Translations under genes and position numbers: made by a program
Assembly: GCF_041296385.1 (NCBI RefSeq)
Contig: NC_091014.1
Location: 18,947,578 to 19,011,577, forward strand
Source of the DNA: Aphelocoma coerulescens
Taxonomy: Eukaryota > Chordata > Aves > Passeriformes > Corvidae
DNA: 64,000 nt
Direction: 5' to 3'
Notes under the pieces: model-generated
The model's database searches: none
What the model was told of the DNA's origin: nothing
What the model saw: only the letters and a program-made list of their open reading frames with translations
In this document: positions 13,901 through 25,830 of the stretch, piece after piece
Layout of the letters: each line of letters opens with the position of its first letter
Numbering within the stretch: the first letter of the stretch is position 1

Positions 13901-15286
13901 TAGCACAACCTGTTCCCAAACAGCCCCTCAGTGGAACACTGCATGGCGAGATTGAACAAGTTAAACTCTCAATTCTATTTAAAAATTAGCCCAGTGATAT
14001 TTTAACTGTAATTATTTTTAGTCTTCACTTTAATTTAGTATAGATCAACTTTTCCTCTAACAGTAGCTTTCAAGCATATTATGTGTCTTAGAAGGTGTAT
14101 GTACCTCTATTTTTATTTTATCTTTAAACAACATTCAATACGTGCCTTATGCTTTATTCTTTCATGCTTCATTTTGCCATGATGAGAACCAACTTTACAT
14201 TTGAAGTAGATGAGAATACAGATTTTCCCTATAAGGATAAAAGGAAGTGGTTTGTGATCATCATGTTGCCTGTGAGAACTTTAATTGTTCCATGACAAAA
14301 GAGTTGCAGTAGAAACTATCGCTGTTAAGATTATTCAGTCCACAAAATATAAGACTATTCCCCACTTCAAATGAAGACCTATTGCAAACTTCTGCCAAAC
14401 AGAAATTGCAATATGAAGAACACTTTCTTTTTTTGTTTTTTTTTTTAATATGTAGCACTGGATATTGAAATAAGCAGAAAAATGTCTTTTCAGAGGAGAA
14501 TGTAAGATTTAACAGTCATCCCCAAGTCAGTTTGTGCATATTGTTATTGTTAAAGGAAAGTGACATGCTTTGTTCTAATTTCTGTTGTATTTGTTGAGCA
14601 TTTTGACAGAAATTACTTGGTTTAATATGTATTGTAGGTAAGTGCATGCATGCAAGTACATTTACTAGTGTGGAAGAAGACTAGTAATAATCATAATTGT
14701 GATGATATATTTTTGATTTAAGTTATGAAAGTTTCATGGAACATATATTACTTTCTGAAAACAAAGCCCAAGAACATTTGCGGTTTAGATTTGCTAAATG
14801 TTCCTTCCATAATTTAGACTTTATAGATGTCGTATTGTTTCTAAACATCCTGTGTCTTTTTCTAAACTTCCTCAGGAGTTTGGCATCAAGAGATGAACAA
14901 AAACAACATTTTGCAAGGTTTCTGATGCCTCTGAAGCTGTGGGTAGTAGTAGTCTATATAGTGATGTACTGTTTGCATTTGTATGTTTATTTTCATTTTT
15001 CTTTTCCCATATACTAATTTTCTCATTGCCTGATAGCTACCCCCATATGAAAAAAGTTACCATAAAGCTTTCTGCCCCCTGGCCTGCTAGCCCAAAGCAT
15101 ATGGTGTAAGATAAAATGTATTGTTTAATTATAAATTCAGGTGTTTGAATCAGAAATGGTGTTTACTTTGGAATCGGTGAAAAATTTCCTCTTTGGAGTT
15201 GCTGAGTTTTTAGCTTATGTCTTCAATACTTTCAGCTGGGGAACCAGAAGCTTTCAGGATGGATCTTTTTCAGCGACTTTGGATTA

Positions 15287-15358
15287 GTGAATATATATAT
15301 AGGGAGAGAGAGAGAGAGATAAAAATATGTATTATATATATATTTCATATATATATGT
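15287..15358. repeat. Compound AT / AG dinucleotide microsatellite
   Basis: An AT block is followed by a GAGAGAGAGAGA block near 15305-15318, then two further TATATA blocks ending near 15357. It is a compound microsatellite. Confidence 0.85.
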
Positions 15359-16819
15359 AAACCACAATTTGAATGGAACACCACGCATGTTTTATGCTTC
15401 AAATTCAATTAGCAGCTCAACATCTTTATAAAGATACATGGGACTGTCCACATTTAAGGAATATTTATTTTTATTAAGGTACATGCATGGGAGGACTGTG
15501 TGGGCAGGCGAATCCAAACGTACCGTTTGCTAATTGCACAATATTAATTTTATTTTATAAAGTAGTGATCCTAGTATTTCTCTCTATTGTTCATTGTCAC
15601 TTTGGCATTTGCGAAGTGATCATTTTGGCAACATTACTAGGTTTTGATCATTTTTTTTCCAATATATGAATTGGCATGTAGAACCAAGGAGGAGTAAACA
15701 ATCCCTAGTATTTTAAACTACATTTAAGATTTATTTGGATGAAATTCAACCCAAACACCCTTTGTGCCAACATTGAAATAGCAGGTTAAAAAATTAAGCT
15801 AAAAAAAAGTGAGCTAGAATTCACTGTTTGAGGTACCTTCATGCATATGTCCTTAGTCAACTTTTTAGTATAAATGGAGAAATACTTTTATAACTGCTTC
15901 ATAAATAAAATTTGCAATAAGGCTTTTAATGTACCTACCTCCCTAGAGGCAACCTTTTCATTCTGCATAGAATCTTATTTAAGTACTGCATCAGTTGGAG
16001 CTCTGCTTAAGTGTCAGTTTACTCAGGTTGTCTTTATGAAAATGAATGATAATGTCTAAGTAAAGAAAAAAAAAGTTATAAATTCTTCACCCAAAGGCTT
16101 TTTCCTCTCTCATTATCAGACACCTTTGGGGAAGTATAGCTGCCTTCTGTAAGTGATATAAATTACAATATACTCTGTGAAAATTACTTTGCCATTCATA
16201 GTAAAACACTGCAAACTGTTTCACACTGGTATTTTTTTTCATAAAATATATATATGCAACCAGTATAACCTTGAGAAAGCAGATTGCAATTCTGTTCCCT
16301 GCCCAGGGACTTCATCTAGGACACGAAATGTGTGGGGTGGTTATCATGATGATAACTACAATGTGTGGGGTGATTGATGATCACAACTACAACTTGAACA
16401 ATAAAAAGCCAAGTATAATAAACCCTTCTGAATCAAAGCAAATGTTTCTCAGAAGCAGACATACAAAATATCCCATATTAAAATAATTTGTATTAACACA
16501 GGAGGTAAAATTTATCTTGGGCAAAGAAGTCATTGTCATCCCCACAGAATCCTAATATTATTTCAGCTGGTGGGGGGGTCCGTGGCTCTGACCCAGGAAG
16601 AGGTGACTGGTCCGGAGAGATGGTCCCGGAAGGGATCGCCTTCCCGAGGCCCAGTGTCTTCCTCTCAGCTGCTGGCAAAGGAGGGCCCTTGCAGAGGCTA
16701 TCAGCTCTTTAGTGATTATCAGCTCGTGATTCCAGCTCAGCTCTGCAGGGCATCTTCCAGGCCAAACCAGACCAGAGAGAGACGAGAGGCCCGTGTGGCT
16801 GGTTCCGCACAGAGGTAGC

Positions 16820-16825
16820 TTTATT
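16820..16825 (-). terminator. LTR poly(A) signal AATAAA
   Basis: AATAAA on the minus strand, in the context CAACAATAAAGCTACC. It sits about 70 bases downstream of the LTR TATA box, as expected at the end of a retroviral R region. Confidence 0.75.
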
Positions 16826-16892
16826 GTTGGTTCCCTCCGGCGAAGGGGAGAGCCAGGGACGAGCTCTCCCCCCCTCTGGCGAAGGGGCTTTC

Positions 16893-16899
16893 TTTTATA
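16893..16899 (-). promoter_or_regulatory. LTR TATA box
   Basis: TATAAAA on the minus strand (context CCCTATAAAAGAAAGC). It is placed between the U3 CCAAT-bearing repeats and the poly(A) signal, so it is the likely core promoter of the LTR. Confidence 0.75.
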
Positions 16900-16921
16900 G
16901 GGATACAGGGGATCAGCAGGG

Positions 16922-16998
16922 GACCAATGGGTTACAGAGGGTCTGGGACAGACCAATGGGTTACAGAGGGTCTGGGACAGACCAATGGGTTACAGAAA
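16922..16998. repeat. 29-bp tandem repeat, about 2.7 copies, in LTR U3
   Basis: Copies lie at 16922-16950 and 16951-16979 without mismatch, with a partial copy from 16980 to about 16998. Each contains GACCAATGGG. Duplicated U3 blocks containing CCAAT boxes are a common form of retroviral enhancer or promoter variation. Confidence 0.9.
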
Positions 16999-17198
16999 GA
17001 TCTGCATAGTGTCTCTCAAAGGATTGTGGGTCCACTTTTCCTCACCATGACCCAAGAAGCGGCTGCCCCTTTCAGGGAGTCCTGCTGGGCGATTGCAAAA
17101 TCTCTTGTCTCAGCAGAGATCCCTCCAGGGCAAGGGCTGGGCATATCCCACATAATATGGCATAAAAATAATGAAAATGTAAGATCAAACCCATAACA

Positions 17199-18099
17199 AG
17201 CATAAATAGATTGAGATTTAAGTATGGCTTAAATAGCTAATGAATACTCAAATTTGCATTAAAAAACTATGAAAACTATGCTCTCTGAAGTTAGCACAGG
17301 ATACTGAAATACTGTTAAAGGGGAGTGAAAGGTGGGTTATTCATATAGACACTTCCATTTTAAGCATTGTCTGTCATGGTACTTTATACTGTATAACTGA
17401 GTCTTTACTAACTTGTATCACCAGAAGATTCAAATAGCATGTGACCTATTTGCATGATGCAGTGTTATTTACTTGGAGGGCCAGCTTAACATAGTTTTTT
17501 TTTTTTTTTTTTGGTAACAATACAGGACATGAATGTACAGGTATTTCCTATTTGTCATGGATTATATGTTGCATTTTCAGCCCTTTTAAATATCTTTTTC
17601 TGACCACTGTCAGGATTTACACTGACCTTACTTTATATGACTTGAAGTTATGCTTATCCATTTTTTTTGGTTTTTTGGTTTGTTTTTTTTTTTTCAGACA
17701 CTCAGTATCCATTCCTCTTTGCCTGTCTCCAGTTGGGTAGAACACAACATCGTAGTTTTAATTTTGATTTCTTACAAAATTTTCAGTTACCGCTTTTATT
17801 TTTTTGCTCTTGGTATATAGTTACTTTCTTCATGGAATCAGAACTATAAGCATTTACTGAAGACTTGTTATCCAGGACTCGTTTTCACCTAAAACATTCT
17901 ACAATGTCTACATACATGCTTTTTATCTGAAATATCTTTCCTACAAGTAAAAGCATATATATCCTTCATATGAAAATATATGTTATAGCTTCAAGCATGG
18001 AAAAACTGAATTTATATCAACAAAAATTGGAAGAAATGTGGTTGATAATGTGATTCAAATTCCTCCTCAAAATAAGGCCAATTTCTAACTCAGATCAGG
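17199..18099. other. AT-rich sequence with T-tracts, no gene seen
   Basis: Includes an 18-base T run at 17495-17512 and a T/G-rich stretch at about 17661-17696. No feature beyond these was recognised. Confidence 0.6.
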
Positions 18100-18345
18100 T
18101 TACTGAAGGCTTCGTGTAGTTGAGTTCTGAGTATCTCCAAGGATGACTGTGGGCAAGCTCAATCCACCTGCCAAGCTTTCCTCTGTATCTTCTTTTCATA
18201 ACCCATCAGATCGCTGAAGACAGCAATTCGAAGCTCTCCTTTAGACCTCTCATCTTAAACCCAAATAAATCCAGTTCTCATTTTCTCTCAATACATGATG
18301 CTTCAGACCTCTTCTTATTTTAGAGACCTTCTCCTGGCCTTGCAA
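18100..18345 (-). mobile_element. Ancient, degraded CR1-like 3' fragment
   Basis: The order of short matches is that of an antisense CR1 3' region. A GAGTATCTCCAAGGATG block near 18131 is followed by GACCTCTCATCTTAAACCCAAATAAATCC (in pieces) near 18245, then ATGATGCTTCAGACCTC near 18296 and a GAGACCTTCTCCTGGCC block near 18323. These correspond to the blocks around 'ccttctcttctccaggctgaac' and 'gaggtgctccagccctc' in younger copies in this window. Divergence is high, so this copy is old. Confidence 0.55.
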
Positions 18346-21300
18346 AAATCTTCGTACAAGACAGCCCAAAACTGACTGATTAACACATCTTTAATCAGCA
18401 ATAAGTAGTCTTTTATTGGTAATAATCTCAAAACTGTATATAGAACTGTACCAAAGAAACAAACATCTCATATTCCCTCTTTTGAATTTTTTTCAGACTT
18501 GCCATCTGTACCACTCTTGTTCATTGTCTCAAGCTGCTAAATTAAATACGCTGTCTCTTTGCTCATGTTCACCACCAACTTATTAATAAGGAAGAATTAA
18601 CCACTATGCTCTAGAACAATTTACTCAGTGCTTCATGACCTTTGCATCCACACCACCACCAGTCTTGTCTACCCTGCTTGAGAGAAGAGACCATTACAGC
18701 AATAAAATCTCCATTGGAAACCAAATAATTGGACAAGAAATAGAAATATCATGACCTTCTTTTCTAGGCTAAAAGTCCTCATTTGTGCCCTGAAAGCCTC
18801 TCATATTTTGGTTATACTTCACTGACATTATTTTTAATTCCTCTTTATCAGTGTATGACTGTTCATGCATTTCAGATCTTCAGTTGCAGATCCTCTGAAC
18901 GCTCACACTGACAGTAGTTGAAATCACCTGGCTTTTCCATACAATTTTTTTCACCAGAGATCTGGGAAGGTTTTATTTGTCTGTTTGTTTGTTTGAAATG
19001 AAAGCTGTGAGTGATGGAAGAAAAAGTGGTGGCCACAGGAAAAAAAAGCATTCTAGTTTGATAAGCAGCCATAAGACAGTCTACCAGACTACGTGGGTCA
19101 ATGAATATCCCCAAATAAAATGATTGCATATACATTTATATTTAAATTGCTTTTGTTTTTAATGGTAGGAACATAAAATATTGTAAAAATGTGAAGAACA
19201 AAGCTGAAAAGATTTGTTGTAACTGACTGAATATTACACAGCAGGTGTAAACTTCTTGTTAACTAATTAGAAGGCTGATCATTAAATTTCTTTTTATCAG
19301 CCTTCTTCTGTATGGCAGGCACCACACAAAAAATCAACTTTAATTTGTTACTGAGCGGTCCATGAATGTGACCACAATGGGCAATCATCATTTTCATGAA
19401 AAATTTTGAGCTAACTTTTTATACATGGTAATGTCCATAATTATTCTTCTATTTTATGTTATTTGGTTGAGGAGAAAATAAAAATTTTTCTAAAACATCT
19501 CTGTAAGTCTCAAGAAATGTTAATATTCCATGAAGTATTGTGCGATACGTGAAAATTTTTTCAATCAGATTCAAGAAAGCTGCTATTTTTCCCCAGGAAC
19601 ACAAACTTTGCAATCTTCACTTTAGCTTTACTCTATGCTGTATACTTCCTTCATGAACATGCATTGCATGATTCATTTCTTCAGCACCAAGAGTGACTCA
19701 AGGCTTCTTGCTGTTACTTACAGCTTTGCAACACAGTTAGAAGGCTACAATTAGATGCATTGTTTGAGATGCAGTTTGGCTTATTTTCAGAAATGTGGTA
19801 AAAACACCCAGCACAAATGGAAGTAAAGCATGTGCTGTGCAGTTAAACACCTACCACTGTGCATGGAGAGTCACCTGTCACCGAACACAAGACCTCACAT
19901 CACTCTCTAAACAGATGAGACACATGTTGTGTTCATATAATGTTCCAATATCTTTTATCTTAGAACTTCAGAAAAGTTCTTTTCTTTGTTCAAACTGTAT
20001 TAAAAGGCTAAAGCTCTTATTTTACCGATTCAGGCTTTTAGTATTCTCCCTCTCTCTTCTATACCCATACAAGCTCCTCTAATTTCTGACAGGTTGTTAG
20101 CTGTGAATCTAATAAGTTCAGAAAATCACCAACATGAATGAATGAAACTTAATGTATCTTTTCTGTGAGCAATGGAATGTGAAATTTTGCTTAACTACTT
20201 TCTACTTTCTCTTCTGTATCAAGTCAGGCTAAACTTCTAGGGAGGAGCAGAAGCCTTTTCCTTACCTAGGCAGCCAATATATCTTGCACTTATCCATCAG
20301 GCATGTATAGTTCTTCAAGGAACTTCAGTCAAAGAATGACTGCTAATCCAAAACTGCACTAAGCAAAAAATCAATTATCTCTGCAAGATCAGAGAGTTTT
20401 TGGTTTAGTTTAATTTCATTTTCAATATAGCCTGGTAAACTATAAGACTGAGTTCCCTTGTTCCACAGACTTTTTCTGTGAAAGGTCCTTTTTCATGGAG
20501 ATACACCTTAAAACTGGTATTTTTTGGACTGAAAAAAATGCCATTGGAAGAATAAACGTGATTTTCGGATTTCAGATCTTTCCATCAGTGTCAGATTATT
20601 TCGTCTTTTCAGGTGTTCTGAAAAAAAGTGTTAATGAAAGTGCTTCACAAACCATTATATGAATTTTTTTATAAGCTCATCATCCTTATTATGATGGTAA
20701 ACATTTTAGGCTGTATATTTCTGTATCTCTGAATGCAGTGCATATTTTCTTCTGCCCAAGCTCTACTTGATTTATTTTTGTTTACACAAAAAGCGGAGGG
20801 ACCTTACATGTAAACTTCAGTTTCCAGAGAACAGGACACTGAACAAGGAAAATATACCATAACCATTAAAAACAATGAAGAAAAATATTTTTTTTTCTGA
20901 TAGCTGAAAAATTTCCACTTTAGTAATGTAAATAAAAACTGATGATCCAAATTATAATTTTCTTTCCACCCTAGGGGAAAAAATCCAAAAATTATCTGTA
21001 AAAATTTTTATCAAATGAAATTAGAATCCACTGTTTGTTTCATACTGAGAAGGAATTCCATACTTCTCCTACCTTTAGTCTGCATTGTACATCCACTTCT
21101 TAAATTTTCCAGCTCAGAAGAATCTTAAAGTATGTTGCAGTTACAACAAAAAACCAGGAACATACTTTCAGAAACTTTAGTTTTGTGACGAAATGTAGCA
21201 CACGTTCCTTAATGTTGACTTCATCCAAAACAGAAGATCCCATTTGTTTTTTTGAATACCTGGAGTAATTAATGTAAATTCAAATTCTCTTATTTCCATG

Positions 21301-21504
21301 GGATATTTTAGATTTTAGAGAAACACATCCATTTCAGAAAACAAACCAAACCAGAAAATTATTTAGGAAATTATTATTCACATCTGATGGGCAATTAGGT
21401 TCAGAAATGTCATGCAAAAGAATACAGCACTAGATGAAAAATGTATTTATTAACTTATACTATTCCAATTTTAAAAGCCAAGAAGGTTGCAGGGAACTAC
21501 TGCT
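18346..21504. other. AT-rich unique sequence, no gene seen
   Basis: Open frames stay below about 95 codons and show no recognised domain. A perfect 11-bp inverted repeat at 19269-19306 is listed separately. Confidence 0.55.
19269..19306. repeat. Perfect 11-bp inverted repeat with 16-base loop
   Basis: AGAAGGCTGAT at 19269-19279 and its exact reverse complement ATCAGCCTTCT at 19296-19306. It could form a small hairpin. No small-RNA precursor family is recognised. Confidence 0.8.
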
Positions 21505-22060
21505 GTTCAGGTTTGCATCAGTCTCTAGAAAGATTCTGGAGCAAGTTCTCTGAGAAGCTACTCCCCAAACCAGGAAGGATATGGGAACTGACTGGCTCTG
21601 TGGATGATTGTAGATGTTTACCTTGACTCTGGCAACATTTTTGTAAAGGGTCTCTAATAGCACTATGGAAATCAAAGTGCTGAGACAAGAATAGGTGGAT
21701 AAAATATTCTTTATCCATTAGGCTTAATGGGCTAACCAAAAACACTTTGAAATCTAATTGGTGTCTAGTTATACTTGACATTCAACTTCAGATCATCATC
21801 ATCAATAACAGGACAACACCGTAATGGAGAGTGGTTCTTAGTGGAAGGGAGGATTTCTCTTCAGAGAGATTTCAAAATACTGAAGGAAGGAGTCACAGGA
21901 AACCAAGAAGATTTAACAGAAACAAATTCGAAGCCCTGTGCTCAGGAAGGAAGAGTCCTACACATCAGTGAGGACTGGGAACTGCCTGGCTGTTTCACAG
22001 CCTTGCAGGCAGTTACCCCTTCTTTGTGCAGGAGGCTGTTGACTTTCACAGGAACTTTCC
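21505..22060 (+). mobile_element. Ancient CR1 LINE ORF2 fragment, interrupted
   Basis: Several blocks match CR1 reverse-transcriptase sequence in the correct order. TCTGGAGCAAGTTCTC is near 21535, GACTGGCTCTGTGGATGA near 21590 (compare GACTGGCTGGGTAGATGAGG in the copy at 43787) and TTTACCTTGACT near 21617. Then AGCCCTGTGCTCAGGAAGGA and CATCAGTGAGGACTGGGAACTG lie near 21932-21980. The middle (about 21650-21880) does not align by eye and may be an insertion or decayed part. Reading frames are broken, and the 126-codon frame starting near 21775 is not a CR1 product. Confidence 0.6.
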
Positions 22061-24609
22061 AACAGGTTAGGTTGGTCATCTATAAGAAGTACAGGTGGAG
22101 GTGGGGAGGAAGACTAGGTGTTGCAGAAGAGCAGAGAAAGCATAACAAATTCTGACAAATGGATCATCTAGATATTTAGTTTCTGAAGTAGATTGAAAGA
22201 ACCAGTTATACAAATACCACTCTAGAGCTGGTGAGAATATATGAAATGGATTGATTTCACCTTGTCTATTGTGAGGTGTCTGGAATGTGATTTATGTACA
22301 AGTTACTTGTCTCAGTTAACATTGTGATCAATGGAGATTTAATCATAACTTTATTATCAGATTTATTCCTCAGGAAATGGGGTAAACCTGTGCAGACTAT
22401 GGCATTTTACAGTTTCTATGTAATAATTATGTAATTTATCTCTCTTGCCTTTTCCACAATTTCCTCTGATCATTTGGTGCTTCTTACCAGTTATAGCAAA
22501 ACTGTTTCTGAGTACTAAAAGTAAAGAATTTTTTTCCCCATAAAAACAGAAATATATTTTTATAATAAATATATCCTTAAAAAGAATTTCTGCTGACACT
22601 GCTTTCTCAATAACACAGTAAAACAAGATTATTTCTGTGATTTATATAGTGAGGAAAACAATTGTCTGTAGTTTAGCTATAAGAGAGTGAGCCAGCTTTA
22701 GGTGTACGCAATGCTGGCACTTCTCTTTTCCAGAGACCAGATGCACAGCTCTCAAGGCCATTCTCCACAGATTAGCATGGCAAATGCTGATAATCAGAAA
22801 GTTGTGATTTCATGGTAAATTTTATAACTACTAAAGAACATGATACTTATCAAATGGAAGCTCTTCTTGTGGAGGACTGAGAAATTTGTCTCATTATTCC
22901 TGGAAAACCCTGCACTCTTACATCTAAGAATATGAAGAAATTATGAAATTACTAAACTGAAAATAAATATTCTACTAAATAGGAATAGTTACTTGATAAA
23001 GACGGGGAACAGCATCATCTGTAACAGATGATGTGACATATATAGCTCAGAATATTAGTTTTAATTAAAATGCAGACATTACTTAAACTCAGGGGTTTTG
23101 TGATCTGTGCACATAATCTCTCAGAAATAAACCTCTGCTTCTGACAGTAACAGGAACTGTGGTAAATCTCATAGTCATTATTGTCTTGATGTAGAAATTA
23201 CTGAATTAAACTCTATGACCTCCCTTACAAAGGCAATCTGTCTACCTGACTTTATGGTTATATTTTCCAGATAAAAAGCTCAACATACCAAGTGAAAAAA
23301 CTTTACTTTTTTCTCTGTCTGCCAATTGAGGTTCTCTGCACATATTTTCCTACAGTTGTTTATTACTCCAGGCTCAACCAACAAAGGTAAACAGATTTCT
23401 TAGAACCTCTTTCTTGGCAGAGACTTGCTAAATGAAGTGTCCGTAACTCAGTTCATATCAACCAAAAATGGGTTAGGAGGGTAGGTAAGAGGATTGATAC
23501 CTCAGTTAGGATGTCATGAGCAGGTGAAGTCAAAATGGTAGCAGAAATGTGCTCCTTAGCCTATGGAAAAGGACATGTGAAAACGGAATAATACAAGTAT
23601 ACATGTTCAGCTGCTAATACAATTTACATAGTGTAAATTGTGTGAAAAGGGATACTGAGGCACAACTTGAAATATGTTCTCTGCCACTTTAATCTCCAAA
23701 TTTGAGTCATACAGGGTTAGGAAGTTTACTGGGGATGTCCTGAGCTGGCTGACTTGCAGCTTTGTGACAAGCCTGCAACATCATCCATCTTTCTGCAGTG
23801 GAAGATCTGATGTACAAGGTTCTTCACATATTGTATTTATAGCAGACGTTATTGTTTGAAGCAAGAGTTAGGGTCAATATAGTCTTGCTTCACTTACATA
23901 ACAAGTTAGCTCCAAGGTTATTGTTATTTGCAAGTTGTTTTTAACAATGAAATGAATTATACAATACTGATGGGGACAGAAGGGAAAGTAATTTCCTCCT
24001 AAACTCCTGTTCATTTCCTGTGCAAGTAACAACACAAAATTAAAGCCTGACAGTGTGTACCACAGAAATAAAGGAGGACATCTGCAGATTTGAAGCCCTG
24101 ACTGAGCACATTAGAATCTGATTAGCTATTCATAGGGTAAACTAGGTATGCTTTTTTTTCCATTTTTAGTTTTCACCACATCAGTAATTGCACCGTCAGT
24201 ATATTCACTGAATGTATGAAAGACAAGAGTTACAACAGCAGAAGTTTGCCTGCTTTATTATTTTACACAGTTATTGCTGAATTTAACTTTCAGTTGTTCA
24301 TTTTTGAGCTCTGGATCATGAAGTTTTAAATGAAAATGATAGGGATTGTAATTAAGAACTAGTAGAAGCGAAGAAAATAAAAAACATGAATGTTTTCTAC
24401 TAAAGACATGCTTGGAATATTATAGAGACAGCTGGAAAATTTATCTGTCTCTTTGATGTACCAATGATAAAAGTGATACTATACAATACAAAGACAGTTA
24501 CTTGCTTATACAATTCTGAATGTCCCAAAACCATAATCAGAATAACAATTAGATAGTTAGCACCTTCCCTTATATCCAATAATTTCATATTTGTCTTTGA
24601 GTGATCACT
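22061..24609. other. AT-rich unique sequence, no gene seen
   Basis: No open frame above about 90 codons and no recognised repeat, apart from a perfect 10-bp-arm palindrome at 23013-23033 listed separately. Confidence 0.55.
23013..23033. repeat. 21-bp near-palindrome
   Basis: CATCATCTGT at 23013-23022, one spacer base, then its exact reverse complement ACAGATGATG at 23024-23033. The core CATCTGT/ACAGATG contains E-box-like CANNTG sites, which may be chance. Confidence 0.85.
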
Positions 24610-25110
24610 TGTGCTAGTTTGAAAACAAACCAGTGGGAGATCACAAGTCAGAATCATAATTTAATAGGAAAATTAAAATAAATGTAATAGTACAAGAACA
24701 CTGACAGAGTCAGGACACAACCTGACACCCTGGTGGTGGTAGCAGTCCAGATGAAGTGGTGATCCTGTAGAAAAGGGTCTGGTCTTCACCTGATGCTCCA
24801 ATGGTAGCTCTTGTCCTCTGGGTGTCCCATAGGTAAGGGTTGCTCATGCTGCTCCAAACAACAGATTATATTCCAGGTGGGAATTCTTGGCTCCTCCCCC
24901 CCAGGCAGAGCATCTCACAATGGGATGGTGTAATTCTATGAGTCATGCCGTGGGTCCTTGATAGCCCATTAAACAGAGATAGTCCCTGGAGGGAGTTATC
25001 AGGAGTGAGTCGTGGTAGGAGATAACAAACTTTGCCCCACCTGCTTTAACAGCTTGTGAAGATAACAGAATACATGCTTTTGGTTACATCTCACATTGTA
25101 ACCTAGGACA
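24610..25110. mobile_element. Probable ERV LTR-type repeat
   Basis: The segment opens TGTGCTAGTTTGAAAACAAA at 24610 and appears to end in CCTAGGACA near 25110, giving TG...CA ends. It contains a C-rich run (CTCCCCCCCAGG) near 24894 and moderate GC in otherwise AT-rich surroundings. The opening block and the GACACAACCTGACACCC block near 24714 look like a songbird ERV repeat I have met before, but I cannot name the family. AATAAA occurs on the plus strand at 24678 and ATTAAA on the minus strand at 24666, so orientation is not settled. No clear target-site duplication was found. Confidence 0.5.
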
Positions 25111-25429
25111 TTGCTGAACAAGCAAATGCACCTTTTTCATCTGTTTCTAATTTAACTGTTCTGATGTAAAAATCCTAGCTCAAAAGGGAAGCTATGTCTA
25201 AAGCCAATGGACAGTAAAGCCAGAACCAGAATTTTGCAGGCCTAACTGAAAATTCACAGTTCTGCTTACTTCAGTGTATTGCTTCTTAATACTCTAAGTG
25301 TCAAACACTGGATTCCCTAGCCATTACAACTCTTTAAGCATATTAGTCAAGTTCTTGAATGTTCTTCTTTGATTCATCAGAAGTTCCTCAATTCTTATTG
25401 CAGGAGGTATTTGCCTATCTTTAATTTAG
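25111..25429. other. Short unique spacer, nothing recognised
   Basis: About 320 bases of AT-rich sequence between two LTR-type repeats. No open frame or motif of note was seen. Confidence 0.5.
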
Positions 25430-25830
25430 CACAATGTATTGGATGCCAGACACACCAAAGCTGCTCGCTCACTCCTCTGTGTAGCTGGAAAGAGGAAGAA
25501 AATGTAAGGAAGAATTCATGGGTTGAGATAAGAACAGAGAGAGATCACTCACCAAATATCATCACAGGCAAATCAGATCAAAATTAGAGATATTAACTGA
25601 ATTTATAAGTAACAAAATCAGAGCAGGATAATGAGAAGTAAAATAAGACCTTAAAAACACCTTCCCCTCCACCTCTCTCCCTCCCAGCTCTACCTCATCC
25701 CCCACAGCAGCACAGGAAGATGGGGAATGAGGTTTATGGTCAGTTCATCACACATCATTTCTGCTGCTTCTCAGGGAGAGGAGTCCTTCCTCTGCTCCAC
25801 CGTGGGCACATGAAATAAGTAGTATGTGTG
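25430..25830 (-). mobile_element. ERVL-type LTR fragment
   Basis: On the minus strand this reads towards an LTR 3' end. A CTTATCTCAACCCATGA block (plus-strand 25520-25536) leads into TTTCCAGCTACACAGAGG, GAGTGAGCGAGCAGC and TTTGGTGTGTCTGGCATCC (plus-strand 25445-25495). This is the same order as in avian ERVL LTR 3' ends. The C-rich block near 25665-25710 and the GTCAGTTCATCACACATC block near 25740 belong to the same repeat family. A diverged relative on the same strand lies at 59060-59830. This copy stops near 25810, where the relative continues, so it is truncated. Confidence 0.7.

Larger units (their letters stand above)
7736..16570. other. Long AT-rich stretch, no gene seen
   Basis: Nearly 9 kb without an open frame above about 100 codons and without a CR1 or LTR that I could recognise. 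It contains the TA/TG and TA/GA microsatellites and the 13-bp tandem duplication listed separately. Conserved non-coding elements may be present but need cross-species alignment. Confidence 0.55.
16571..17198 (-). mobile_element. Endogenous retrovirus solo LTR, ERVK/ERV1-like
   Basis: On the minus strand the element starts TGTTATGGG at 17198 and ends in CCCCCCCA at about 16571, the TG...CA ends expected of an LTR. A TATA box (TATAAAA) lies at 16899-16893. About 70 bases downstream is an AATAAA poly(A) signal at 16825-16820, followed by a GC-rich U5. U3 holds a 29-bp unit repeated about 2.7 times (16922-16998), each with an ATTGGT (inverted CCAAT) motif. No internal retroviral genes flank it, so it reads as a solo LTR. 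I could not fix a target-site duplication, so the ends may be off by a few bases. Overlapping open frames up to 132 codons are chance frames in GC-rich LTR sequence. Confidence 0.85.

Noticed and set aside
16558..16956. 132-codon minus-strand frame, the longest in the window
   Set aside because: It lies across the R and U5 part of an LTR, spanning the TATA box and poly(A) signal, where GC-rich sequence gives few stop codons.
21775..22155. 126-codon plus-strand frame as a novel protein
   Set aside because: The DNA underneath matches CR1 blocks in another frame, so the frame is a by-product of decayed LINE sequence.
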